This document shows positions 55,061-64,000 of a stretch of DNA of 64,000 nucleotides, piece after piece. Within the stretch, counting starts at the first letter, position 1; each line of letters begins with the position of its first letter. The stretch comes from Candidatus Obscuribacterales bacterium. Its GTDB lineage: Bacteria; Cyanobacteriota; Vampirovibrionia; Obscuribacterales; Obscuribacteraceae. The stretch lies in the NCBI GenBank assembly GCA_949127735.1, contig CASBPX010000027.1, forward strand, positions 32,578 through 96,577. The letters run 5' to 3'. The notes under the pieces are model-generated. The model did not search any database. It saw nothing but the letters and a program-made list of their open reading frames with translations, and was not told where the DNA came from. The position numbers and the translations under genes are program-made.

Positions 55061-55996
55061 ATGTCAAGTTCTAGTTTAATTTCTCAAAAAATCACCAGCG
55101 AATTTCAGGAAGAGCTTCTGGAAAAGCTACTGAATTTGGCCTTTTTGGAAGATTTTGGCGCTACTCAAGAAACCGACGAGCAACCCTTTGATTTAACTAC
55201 AGCGGCCACAGTTGACCCATTACTAAGTACTCGCGCCGAAATATTGATGAAAGAACCAGGTGTCATTGCCGGCCTTCCGTTTCTGGAGAAGGTGATGGCA
55301 AAACTGAGCGCGGAGGTCAAGATCGAATTATTGACGGAAGATGGTGTCTACTTTACCCAAGCTCAAGTGCCCACGGCTGTGGCGCGGTTAGAAGGCCCTG
55401 CTCAAGCCATTCTCAAAGGTGAGCGGCTGGCGTTGAATATTATGCAAAGGCTTTCGGGCATTGCCACCCAGACGAGACTTTATACACAACTAGCCCAACC
55501 AGCCGGTATAGCCATTCTTGATACTAGAAAAACTACACCTGGTCTGCGGGTACTAGAGCGTTACGGTGTGCGGGCTGGCGGCGGCACCAACCACCGCTTC
55601 GGTCTTTTTGATGCCATTTTGATCAAAGACAACCACATAAAAATTGCCGGAGGCGTCAAAGAAGCGGCCGCTGCTGCTCAAAAATATTTGCAAAAGCATC
55701 CACATATAAAGATGAGTCAGGTTATGGAAGTGGAAGTCAGCAATCTGACTGAATTGAAAAGCGCTCAAGATCTAGGTGTCGGGCGGGTTCTGCTTGATAA
55801 CATGGCACCTGATATGGTGCGTCAAGCACTCCAACAGATATCCAATGGAGATAGCAAATGTTTCGTCGAAGTATCCGGCGGCGTAAATTTGACCAACCTC
55901 GAATCGTATTTAATAAAAGGCGTTGATGCCATCTCAACTGGGGCACTGACTCATTCTGCAAAAAATATCGACCTCTCTCTAGAGTTTCTTGACTAG
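55061..55996 (+). CDS. nadC: Nicotinate-nucleotide pyrophosphorylase (carboxylating)
   Basis: LNIMQRLSGIATQT, LDTRKTTPGLRVLERYGVRAGGGTNHRFGLFDAILIKDNHI, EVEVSNL, VSGGVNLTNLESYLIKGVDAISTGALTHS. Confidence 0.96.
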   Translation: MSSSSLISQKITSEFQEELLEKLLNLAFLEDFGATQETDEQPFDLTTAATVDPLLSTRAEILMKEPGVIAGLPFLEKVMAKLSAEVKIELLTEDGVYFTQAQVPTAVARLEGPAQAILKGERLALNIMQRLSGIATQTRLYTQLAQPAGIAILDTRKTTPGLRVLERYGVRAGGGTNHRFGLFDAILIKDNHIKIAGGVKEAAAAAQKYLQKHPHIKMSQVMEVEVSNLTELKSAQDLGVGRVLLDNMAPDMVRQALQQISNGDSKCFVEVSGGVNLTNLESYLIKGVDAISTGALTHSAKNIDLSLEFLD

Positions 55997-56060
55997 CTTG
56001 ATTGAGTGCCAAAGCATATCTAAGGGTGATTAAGTTTCTTCCATCTTATCTCTTGGCAGC

Positions 56061-56079
56061 CAGGTCAATGCTTGACCTG
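56061..56079. other. Perfect hairpin downstream of nadC
   Basis: CAGGTCAA-TGC-TTGACCTG. Confidence 0.6.
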
Positions 56080-56303
56080 CTCGGCCTTTTCAAGCACAAG
56101 CCGGGAGATCATTTGACAGCTCTCACTGCATTCCAAAAAGCTAGCTAAGGGTATACACTTGCATACATCTTCAGTTTGTCTTTATGTTTGAAAACGAGTT
56201 CATTAAGTCGATGGGCTGGTAGTTTCAAGATTCAGGCTCTAATTTGGTCACTATCCCCACAGTGCCTCCGACCACCCTTATCGCGCAGGTCAGGTAAAAA
56301 CTA

Positions 56304-56735
56304 ATGAACCCGCCCACCAAAGTATTCATCGTCGACAGTGACCGTCTGGCACTGGTTACGCTCAGCCTCTGGCTCGAGCAGCACAAAGATTTTGAAGTGG
56401 TAGGCACGGCCTTACCGACCAGCAAGTTAGAACAAAAGCTTCGCGAGAGCCAAACCGACATGGTCGTATTGAGCCTTTCTGTGGCTGGTATCGAAGCGCT
56501 TTCAACACTACGCCGAGTTAAACAAACACAGAACGACTTACCTGTAATTATTTTGCACCAGGGCGATGCTAAAAGTATTGACGGCCCACTGAGTTATGAA
56601 TCTGACGCACAATTGTCACTCGAAGCCAGCTTAAAAGACCTGGTCGAAGTAATGCGCAAAATTGGTTTGCGCCAGAAAATTGTTAGCTCCAATCCAGCAA
56701 TGCTCAGCTCGAATTTGCTAACCAAGGCCGGCTAA
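56304..56735 (+). CDS. Receiver-like (REC) domain protein lacking phospho-acceptor Asp
   Basis: TKVFIVDSDRLALVTLSLWLEQ...TDMVVLSLSVAGIEALSTLRRVKQTQNDLPVIIL. Confidence 0.65.
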   Translation: MNPPTKVFIVDSDRLALVTLSLWLEQHKDFEVVGTALPTSKLEQKLRESQTDMVVLSLSVAGIEALSTLRRVKQTQNDLPVIILHQGDAKSIDGPLSYESDAQLSLEASLKDLVEVMRKIGLRQKIVSSNPAMLSSNLLTKAG

Positions 56736-56742
56736 AAGTTTA

Positions 56743-58032
56743 GTGTATTTTGTCGAATTGCTGCTTATCTGCATAACGCTTCTGGTTATGCAAAAATCGC
56801 TGTCGGACAGCCAGCAAAAACATGGTTCGGACAATGCCGTCGATTTAGAGCTGGCACCGGTCGAAATTGCCTACTTAAGCCAGAATGGCGATACCAGCTT
56901 TGCACTGATAGTGCTGGTTTTCGACATGCTGCATCGTGAAATCAAAACACATTTGAATACGCTAACTTCGCGCACTGTCAGCGGCGAGCTTGCTCTTGAG
57001 CTAGATCTTGATTTGCCGCCACAACCAGCACCAAAGTTGCCAACGCTCTCGAAACGAGTCTCGCAAGACTCGACAGCTAGTCATTATGAGCAGCGATTGA
57101 AATCAATCATTACTTCTTCTCTGCGCAATTGGGGCGAAAAAAAAGTACAGACAGTGACCGGCACCAACAATATGGACATAAAGAAAGACCCGATCGGCTT
57201 TGTGCGCAGATTGCCTTTTCTCTATAAAATTCTGTCGATAGCCCTCAAAGGCACCGCTCAAGAAATTTTGAAAGATCCGCGCCATATTCGCAAATATTTT
57301 TCCAAGACAGGTTTGATGCGCATTATTGCCGAGGTTGGGGCAAGCGGTTATAAAGATTCTTTCGAACAGGAATTAAAGGCTGAGCTTTTACGCAAAGGCC
57401 TGTTGCTGGAAGAAAAAGATCGACATAAATTGGCCCGTACTTATTTCATTTGCTTTGCCTTGGCGCAAATTGCCTTCATTGCTTTGATACTACAGTCGGT
57501 GCCAAACTTTTTCAACGGCGCCATAATATTGATGGTGGCCAGCGCTTCAGCCTTTGCTGCAAGAACGGCTTTCGGTGCCCGTGCCTTTATTCCCTTATAC
57601 GCTGATCTATCAGAAGTCTTGAACAATGCGCCCCGTCGTAACTTTCGCATTGCTGCACTGACTATTTTTTTGCGTGTGGTCAATTTTGCCTTAAATAGTT
57701 TAAGCGTGATTGTCTTTATGATTTTGCTGCTCGTAGGCTCTACTATTCTTTATTTTACTCAGACCGTCCATGACACCACCACTTACATGATGCTGTTGAC
57801 AATGATGGTGGCCCAATATTTTGCAGCCAGTTTTTTCTTTGAAGGCTATCGGTTGAGCTTGCATCAAAGTGCTACTCCTTATGGTCTGCGTCACATAAAG
57901 CAATTGAAGGCTCGCTATCGCGACTCATCTTCTATAGATGCACTAAAATCAATTTTAACCAATAGCCAGTACGAAAGTGAAATGTCTTATCTGCTGGCCA
58001 TTTATGGCCTTGAAACCCTGTTCTTCATCTGA
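56743..58032 (+). CDS. Hypothetical membrane protein
   Basis: N-terminal TM plus four or more C-terminal TM helices; no family confidently recognised. Confidence 0.55.
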   Translation: MYFVELLLICITLLVMQKSLSDSQQKHGSDNAVDLELAPVEIAYLSQNGDTSFALIVLVFDMLHREIKTHLNTLTSRTVSGELALELDLDLPPQPAPKLPTLSKRVSQDSTASHYEQRLKSIITSSLRNWGEKKVQTVTGTNNMDIKKDPIGFVRRLPFLYKILSIALKGTAQEILKDPRHIRKYFSKTGLMRIIAEVGASGYKDSFEQELKAELLRKGLLLEEKDRHKLARTYFICFALAQIAFIALILQSVPNFFNGAIILMVASASAFAARTAFGARAFIPLYADLSEVLNNAPRRNFRIAALTIFLRVVNFALNSLSVIVFMILLLVGSTILYFTQTVHDTTTYMMLLTMMVAQYFAASFFFEGYRLSLHQSATPYGLRHIKQLKARYRDSSSIDALKSILTNSQYESEMSYLLAIYGLETLFFI

Positions 58033-58046
58033 ACGAGCAAATAAAA

Positions 58047-58892
58047 ATGTCGAAACTTAAAAAGGGCATCCCTATGCGCGGCATCATTACTGGCGCTTCT
58101 ACTGGTATAGGGCGCGGTCTGGCACTTTCACTGGCAAAAAAATATAGGGCCAAATTGATTTTAACTGCCCGCAGTGAGCCTGAACTTTTGAGCGCAAAAG
58201 AGCAGGTCATTGCCTCTGGTGGCGAAGCCGAAATTATTGTCGGCGACATTGCCTCTCCTGAGATGGCAAACCGCCTGGTTGAGCAATGTTGCACCTTATA
58301 CGGTGGCATTGATGTGCTTGTGAATAATGCCGGCATGGCCGTACCAGGTAAATTTGAAAGTCTGAGCATGGACGATTGGCGCAGGCTTTTTGAAGTCAAT
58401 TTTTTCATGCCACTGTCGCTGGTGTACGCATCGTTGCCGCATCTGAAAAATTCAAAAAACAGCAAAATTATCAATATCTCGTCAGTGGCCGGAAAAATTT
58501 CTTTTCCCGGCAGTGTTAGCTATTGTTCAAGCAAATTCGCCCTGACGGCCCTTTCAGAAGGTCTGGCGGCAGAGCTCACCAACCAAGTAGACGTCTTAAC
58601 TGTTTGCCCTGGATGGGTAAGAACGGAGTTTTTCGAAAAGAATGCAGTGCCTGGGCAGAAAAATCCAACTTTGATTGCTGAGAAAAATAATTTGACTGGT
58701 GCATTAATGAAATATGTGCTCAGCATCAGCACCACACAATGTGTAGACGAAATTGTCAAAAGCATGGAAAAAGGCGGATCACACGAGCTAATTTTGACCT
58801 TGCCCGGGCGCTTTGCCGAACGCTTTCACGGTGTGGCACCAGGCGTTATGCGCACCCTGGTCAGCGCCATTCCACCTGAATACAACAAATAA
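58047..58892 (+). CDS. Short-chain dehydrogenase/reductase
   Basis: GIITGASTGIGRGLAL, VLVNNAGMAVPG, INISSVAGK, SYCSSKFAL. Confidence 0.93.
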   Translation: MSKLKKGIPMRGIITGASTGIGRGLALSLAKKYRAKLILTARSEPELLSAKEQVIASGGEAEIIVGDIASPEMANRLVEQCCTLYGGIDVLVNNAGMAVPGKFESLSMDDWRRLFEVNFFMPLSLVYASLPHLKNSKNSKIINISSVAGKISFPGSVSYCSSKFALTALSEGLAAELTNQVDVLTVCPGWVRTEFFEKNAVPGQKNPTLIAEKNNLTGALMKYVLSISTTQCVDEIVKSMEKGGSHELILTLPGRFAERFHGVAPGVMRTLVSAIPPEYNK

Positions 58893-58902
58893 ATCGGGCG
58901 CT

Positions 58903-59853
58903 CTATTCCATATATTTAGAGCGAATCAGCTGCACGCGCCTGTCTAGCGAAACTGCTTCAGTACCGCGATTGGTTTTGCGCAACAGCTCGGCATAGTTTT
59001 CCAGACAAGCTGCTACATAAGCGTGATCAGGACCCAGGGCCCGCTCCCAAATTTCAATGGCTCGGCGATAAAGACTTTCAGCTCGACCGTGATTGCCGTG
59101 TTGATGATAGAGCCAACCTAAATTATTCAAGCTTTCAGCCACCTTAGGATGATCAGGACTCAACACTCTTTCTCGTATTGCTAAGGCCCGACGGTGCATG
59201 GGCTCTGCCTGATCAAATTGATCTTTACCGAGAAAAAGAGAAGCCAAATTATTGAGAGCATTGGCTACATTGGGATGGTCACTGCCATGCAGCCGTTCTT
59301 CAATCTTGAGCACGCGACGAAATAGAGGTTCGGCATCAGTGCTGCGATTCTGCTCTGAATAAATGTTTGCCAGCGAATTCAAAATTTCGATCAAGCTGCC
59401 GTCTTCAAATCCTAAATTGCGCTCGCGAATTTTCAAACCACGTTTGAGCACATCTTCGGCTTCGGCAAAGCGATTCAAAGTCATATAAAGATCGCCCAGA
59501 TTGTTCAAAGCTGCGGCGATTGAAACGTGCTCGACGCCGAACATTTTTTCTTGCAGACTGAGGGCTCGCTTAAAAAGCGGCTCGGCATCTGCATATTTGC
59601 CCTCGGCCAGATAAACGAGACCAAGGTGATTAAGTGCAGCGGCCACATCAGGATGGTCAACAGCCAGCAACCGCTCGCGCATAGCCAGAGCCCTGACAAA
59701 CAAATCTTCAGCTTCTTCGAAACGACTGTCGTGATAAAGCAAAAGGCCAAGCGAAATGAAATAATCGGCAAGATCTGGGTGATCCGGGCCGAGGGATTGC
59801 TCCATATCAGGTAGAAGCCTTAATAGGGCGTCAACATTTTCGTCAATGGACAT
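58903..59853 (-). CDS. Tetratricopeptide (kinesin-light-chain-type) repeat protein
   Basis: 42-aa TPR units: ALxxREKxLGxDHPxVAxxLNNLGxLYxxQGxYxEAEPLxxRA. Confidence 0.92.
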   Translation of the reverse strand: MSIDENVDALLRLLPDMEQSLGPDHPDLADYFISLGLLLYHDSRFEEAEDLFVRALAMRERLLAVDHPDVAAALNHLGLVYLAEGKYADAEPLFKRALSLQEKMFGVEHVSIAAALNNLGDLYMTLNRFAEAEDVLKRGLKIRERNLGFEDGSLIEILNSLANIYSEQNRSTDAEPLFRRVLKIEERLHGSDHPNVANALNNLASLFLGKDQFDQAEPMHRRALAIRERVLSPDHPKVAESLNNLGWLYHQHGNHGRAESLYRRAIEIWERALGPDHAYVAACLENYAELLRKTNRGTEAVSLDRRVQLIRSKYME

Positions 59854-59951
59854 GCAGCTGGGTCCGTCTCTACTTCTATCTCTATTTCTAGTGCGCCTCT
59901 GCTACTTTTTTACCAGCGTCAGGCCCTATTCTAAACCTACCCTTAGTTTGA

Positions 59952-62729
59952 TTATTTGTCTCTTTCTGTACCGGTTAATGTAGCTTGAGCTGCTGCCAGG
60001 CGCGCCACCGGCACTCTGTAGGGTGAACAACTAACATAAGAAAGACCTAGTTTGTGGGCAAAGGCAATAGATTGAGGCTCTCCTCCATGCTCTCCGCAAA
60101 TGCCGAGCTTTAGATCTGGTTTGGTTTTACGACCTAGATCTACTGCAATCTGCATCAATTTGCCGACGCCGGCAAAATCTAAGACCTCAAAAGGATTGTT
60201 GATCAAAACTTTATGCTTGCTGCCATTAAACTCCACTCCATCGAGATAGCGCTGCAAAAATTTGCCTTCGGCATCATCTCTGGAATAGCCGAATGTCATC
60301 TGAGTCAGGTCATTGGTACCGAAACTGAAAAACTCGGCATACTCGGCAATCTCATCGGCAGTAACGCAAGCGCGTGGAATTTCGATCATGGTGCCGAATT
60401 TGTACACAACTTCGGTTTTCTCTCTATCCATGACTTCGCGAGCAACGGCCTCAAGCTGCTGCCGGGCAAATTTTAATTCGTTGGCATGACCCACCAGCGG
60501 GATCATGATTTCGGGCAAGACTTCGATGCCTTGCTTTTTCACGGCAATGGCTGCTTCAAAAATGGCCTGCACCTGCATTTTATTGATGCCGGGATACATC
60601 AGTCCAAGTCTGCAACCACGCAAGCCCATCATCGGATTTGACTCTTTAAGCTCACCCACTTTTCTTAAAAGTATCTCTTTCTCGCGCAACTCTGCGCCTT
60701 TGACACCTTTGGCACGCATGGTGGCAAATTCTTCGATCAATTGTTCTTCTCTCGGCAAAAATTCATGCAAAGGAGGATCGAGCAGACGAATAGTCACAGG
60801 TAATCCGGCCATCGCTTGGAAAATTCCAGTAAAGTCTGCCCGCTGCATCGGCAATAATTTTGCCAGGGCGGCTTCACGCTCAAGGTCAGTAGAAGAAAGA
60901 ATCATTTGCTGCATCACCGGCAGCCGATCTTGTGCCATAAACATATGTTCGGTGCGACAGAGTCCGATGCCTTGTGCACCAAACTCACGGGCCAATTTTG
61001 CGTCTTCAGGAGTATCGGCATTTGTTCTGATAGCCAGAGTACGCACTTGATCGGCCCAACCAAGCAAGGTTTGGAAGTCTTGTGAAAACTGTGGTTCGTG
61101 AGTAGTTATTTGACCTTCAAAAATCTCGCCGGTGGATCCATCGATGGAAATTAAATCGCCTTTCTTATAAAGCTTGCCCTGAACATGCATTTCTTCACGC
61201 TCAAGATCAATCTTGAGAGCTTCACAACCGGCCACACACGGCTTGCCCATGCCGCGAGCGACTACTGCAGCGTGACTGGTCATGCCACCACGACTGGTGA
61301 TCACACCCTGGGCGGGCACGATGCCGTGAATATCATCAGGACAGGTCTCGATTCTGATCAAGATTACTTTAAGGCCCTGATTGGCCATTTTCTCTGCTTC
61401 ATCAGGGTTGAAAATAATTTTGCCGATAGCTGCACCAGGAGAAGCGTTGAGGCCTACAGCAATTAATCTATTTTCCTTTTTAGCTTTGTCTTTGTCTTCA
61501 GCGATAAAAGAGGGCAATAGCAACTGATTTAATTGCATAGGCTCGACTCTATTTAAACCTTCGTCGCGACTGATGATTCCCTCATCGACCATATCGACAG
61601 CAACCTTCACCGCTGCTGCAGCCGTTCTTTTGCCGCTGCGTGTTTGCAATAAATAAAGTTTGCCCTGTTCGATTGTAAATTCGATGTCTTGCATATCGCG
61701 ATAATAGTGTTCGAGGCGGCCAACATTGGCCAGTAGTTCTTTGTAAACATCAGGCATGCCTATAGCCAGATCAGAAATTTTTAGCGGTGTGCGAGTTCCT
61801 GCCACCACATCTTCACCCTGAGCGTTAACGAGATATTCTCCATATAAAAGCTTTTCGCCAGTGCTGGGATTACGGGTAAAGCAAACGCCAGTGGCGGAAC
61901 TATCATCAAAATTACCGAAGACCATAGATTGCACGTTGACGGCAGTGCCCAAATTGTGATCTATTTTATTGAGATTGCGATAGTAAATCGCACGACTATT
62001 GTTCCACGATCTGAATACTGCTTCTATCGCGCCATTGAGCTGCTCTCTTGTATCCTGCGGAAATGGTTTGCCAGACCGCTTTTCCACCAGTGTCTTAAAC
62101 TGTGTCACCAGGTTTTTTAAATCTTCCACACTGAGATCGGCGTCACTTTCAATTTTTAATTCGTCTTTGAGATCTTCCAGCAAATCTTCAAAACTATCTT
62201 TGCTGATTTCGAGCACCACACTGCTGTACATTGCAATGAAGCGACGATAACTATCCCAGGCAAAGCGGGCATTGCTGGTCAGAGTAGAAATAGATTCTAC
62301 AGTTTGATCGTTAAGCCCTAAATTTAAAATGGTATCCATCATGCCCGGCATAGAAAACTTGGCGCCGGATCGCACTGAAAGCAAAAGAGGTTTAGCCAGG
62401 TCACCGAGCACGCGATCAAGTTTTTTCTCTACATGAGCCAGTTCAACCAGAACATCATCAAAAAGCTTTTCCGGCATTTTTTGATTATTCTCGGTGTACT
62501 GTTTGCAGCATGATGTCAAAATTGTAAGACCAGGAGGCACGTTCACTCCTGAATGGGTCATCTCGGCAAGACCGGCTCCTTTTCCGCCCAAGAGCTCTTT
62601 CATGGCATCGCGGTCACCATCAAAAGCATCAAAACCTTCTTCAAAAAGATAAACTCGTTTGGAAAGTTTGAGCTTGTCAGCTTTGCCTTTCGAATCTTGA
62701 GCTTGACTGGAACTTGTCATACTCACCAT
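59952..62729 (-). CDS. ppdK: Pyruvate, phosphate dikinase
   Basis: KELLGGKGAGLAEMTHSGVNVPPG, TSRGGMTSHAAVVARGMGKPCVAG, GIGLCRTEHMFM, FSFGTNDLTQMTFGYSRDDAEG, LGICGEHGG. Confidence 0.97.
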   Translation of the reverse strand: MVSMTSSSQAQDSKGKADKLKLSKRVYLFEEGFDAFDGDRDAMKELLGGKGAGLAEMTHSGVNVPPGLTILTSCCKQYTENNQKMPEKLFDDVLVELAHVEKKLDRVLGDLAKPLLLSVRSGAKFSMPGMMDTILNLGLNDQTVESISTLTSNARFAWDSYRRFIAMYSSVVLEISKDSFEDLLEDLKDELKIESDADLSVEDLKNLVTQFKTLVEKRSGKPFPQDTREQLNGAIEAVFRSWNNSRAIYYRNLNKIDHNLGTAVNVQSMVFGNFDDSSATGVCFTRNPSTGEKLLYGEYLVNAQGEDVVAGTRTPLKISDLAIGMPDVYKELLANVGRLEHYYRDMQDIEFTIEQGKLYLLQTRSGKRTAAAAVKVAVDMVDEGIISRDEGLNRVEPMQLNQLLLPSFIAEDKDKAKKENRLIAVGLNASPGAAIGKIIFNPDEAEKMANQGLKVILIRIETCPDDIHGIVPAQGVITSRGGMTSHAAVVARGMGKPCVAGCEALKIDLEREEMHVQGKLYKKGDLISIDGSTGEIFEGQITTHEPQFSQDFQTLLGWADQVRTLAIRTNADTPEDAKLAREFGAQGIGLCRTEHMFMAQDRLPVMQQMILSSTDLEREAALAKLLPMQRADFTGIFQAMAGLPVTIRLLDPPLHEFLPREEQLIEEFATMRAKGVKGAELREKEILLRKVGELKESNPMMGLRGCRLGLMYPGINKMQVQAIFEAAIAVKKQGIEVLPEIMIPLVGHANELKFARQQLEAVAREVMDREKTEVVYKFGTMIEIPRACVTADEIAEYAEFFSFGTNDLTQMTFGYSRDDAEGKFLQRYLDGVEFNGSKHKVLINNPFEVLDFAGVGKLMQIAVDLGRKTKPDLKLGICGEHGGEPQSIAFAHKLGLSYVSCSPYRVPVARLAAAQATLTGTERDK

Positions 62730-62774
62730 TTTCTCGATTCTCCATTGTTGATTGAGCTGGGTACTGGTCTTTTT

Positions 62775-63695
62775 TTAGTCATCACGCATATTCATGAAAA
62801 TTTCAGACGACGTCTCTTCAATTGCTTTTGCTGAAACGTCGAGGATATGGCATTTTAATTCTCTAAATATTTTTTTTGCATATCGACTCTCTTGCATGAT
62901 GCGTTCAGGATCAGCGTAGTCGGTATTATTCGGCATACCAAGAACGGCTGCCCGTGTGCTTCTAATCTCCTGCAACTGATAGGGATCAATTTTCAAACCA
63001 AAGATGCGTTTGGCCGGAACCTGAAATAATGCCCGCGGCGGATCAACACCAAAAACAATGGGAACGTTGGCGGCCTTTAGACCATAATGGTGCGCCAGAT
63101 ACATGCAATTGGGAGTTTTACTGGTGCGAGATACTCCAACCAGCACCACATCAGCTTGCAAAATGCCATCTGGATTTTTGCCGTCATCAAAACGTATGGC
63201 AAAATCGACGGCTTCGATACGTTTGAAGTAACTCTCATCGAGCAAATGCAAACGACCCGGTTGCGAAAGTGGTTGGGCGCCTGTCAAATTGCCTATGCGA
63301 GCCATTAGCGCGCCTATTAAGTCAATGCTCGGCACTTTAAATTTACTGGCCTCAGCTTCTAAAGTTTCGCGATACTCAGGCAATACCAGCGTATAAGCAA
63401 TAATTGAGCGACCCTGAGCAATTTCGCGTACCATACCGGGAATTTGCTGAGAGCTTCTCACTTGCGGCAATCTATAAATAGATGCATGTCCGGGAGGGAA
63501 TTGCACCAGAGCGGCGCGGGCTACAGCCTCGGCAGTCTCACCGCTGGAGTCGGACATCGTATAAATAATAAGCTCGCTGGAATTTGACGGCAGTTTCAGC
63601 TCGTTGGCCAATGCAGGCTTGGGTGAGTCGTGGCTTGCGTCTTTCAAGGTTTTCTCAAAGCAATTCCTGAGCGTTGGAATCAATAAGTAACACAT
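62775..63695 (-). CDS. PPDK regulatory protein (DUF299, bifunctional kinase/pyrophosphorylase)
   Basis: IYTMSDSSGETAEAVARAALVQF, VLVGVSRTSKTPNCMYLAHHYGLKAANVPIV. Confidence 0.93.
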   Translation of the reverse strand: MCYLLIPTLRNCFEKTLKDASHDSPKPALANELKLPSNSSELIIYTMSDSSGETAEAVARAALVQFPPGHASIYRLPQVRSSQQIPGMVREIAQGRSIIAYTLVLPEYRETLEAEASKFKVPSIDLIGALMARIGNLTGAQPLSQPGRLHLLDESYFKRIEAVDFAIRFDDGKNPDGILQADVVLVGVSRTSKTPNCMYLAHHYGLKAANVPIVFGVDPPRALFQVPAKRIFGLKIDPYQLQEIRSTRAAVLGMPNNTDYADPERIMQESRYAKKIFRELKCHILDVSAKAIEETSSEIFMNMRDD

Positions 63696-63794
63696 TTTGC
63701 GCCAAAAGTGGGCTGAGGATATATATGTTTTATTTCTTGGCTACCGTTCAGGCTAAAATAGACCTCAACTCCCGGGAGAAAAGAGGAAGGCTGG

Positions 63795-64000
63795 TTGGAT
63801 CCACAGGAATCTACCGTTAAACAAAAAGCCTCCCAAGACGATGAGCACAGCCTGATCGGCTCACGGGTGGGTGCGGCCTTTGTGATCACAGGGCTGCTCG
63901 GCTCTGGAGCGATGGGCAATGTCTATCGTGCCAGCCAGGAGACCATTGGGCGCGACGTTGCAATTAAGTTTTTGCCAGTGGAAATCGCCTCAGATGCAAC
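63795..64000 (+). CDS. Ser/Thr protein kinase, truncated by window edge
   Basis: TTG start with AGAGGAAGG upstream; ...GAAFVITGLLGSGAMGNVYRASQETIGRDVAIKFLPVEIASDA. Not in the ORF track (partial). Confidence 0.8.
   Translation, partial: MDPQESTVKQKASQDDEHSLIGSRVGAAFVITGLLGSGAMGNVYRASQETIGRDVAIKFLPVEIASDA

Overview
Gene-dense bacterial chromosomal window. Gene content (ppk1, many TPR proteins, several eukaryote-like Ser/Thr kinases, LRR and LysM proteins, frequent TTG starts) suggests a Melainabacteria/Obscuribacter-like genome; that taxonomic guess is inference only. No rRNA, tRNA, CRISPR array or transposase was recognised by eye. Recognisable genes: a PD-(D/E)XK + XPD/DinG-like helicase coupled to an exonuclease-like + GIY-YIG protein; dnaK; an alpha/beta hydrolase-DUF4384 protein next to a caspase-fold-TPR protein; FadJ-like protein; ribokinase; a TM-zinc ribbon-kinase protein; an OmpR-type regulator; a LOV-domain histidine kinase followed by a sigma-70 factor; rtcB; a kinase-TM-LRR protein; tandem PHB-depolymerase-like esterases; ppk1; an amidohydrolase + glutamine-synthetase pair (FluG-like); a MoxR/DUF58/transglutaminase operon; nadC; PPDK and its regulatory protein. 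Two edge-truncated CDSs absent from the ORF track were read by hand: an EF-hand protein at the left edge and a Ser/Thr kinase at the right edge. The most unusual region is about 31.36-32.06 kb, upstream of rtcB. It has a promoter, an attenuator-like hairpin, a dense run of perfect stem-loops, and two short ORFs with strong Shine-Dalgarno sites. Other observations: out-of-frame tandem duplications of stop-codon regions at several gene ends; several degenerate signalling or catalytic domains (pseudo-caspase, pseudo-GGDEF, pseudo-receiver, pseudo-exonuclease); and a LOV photoreceptor kinase beside a sigma factor.
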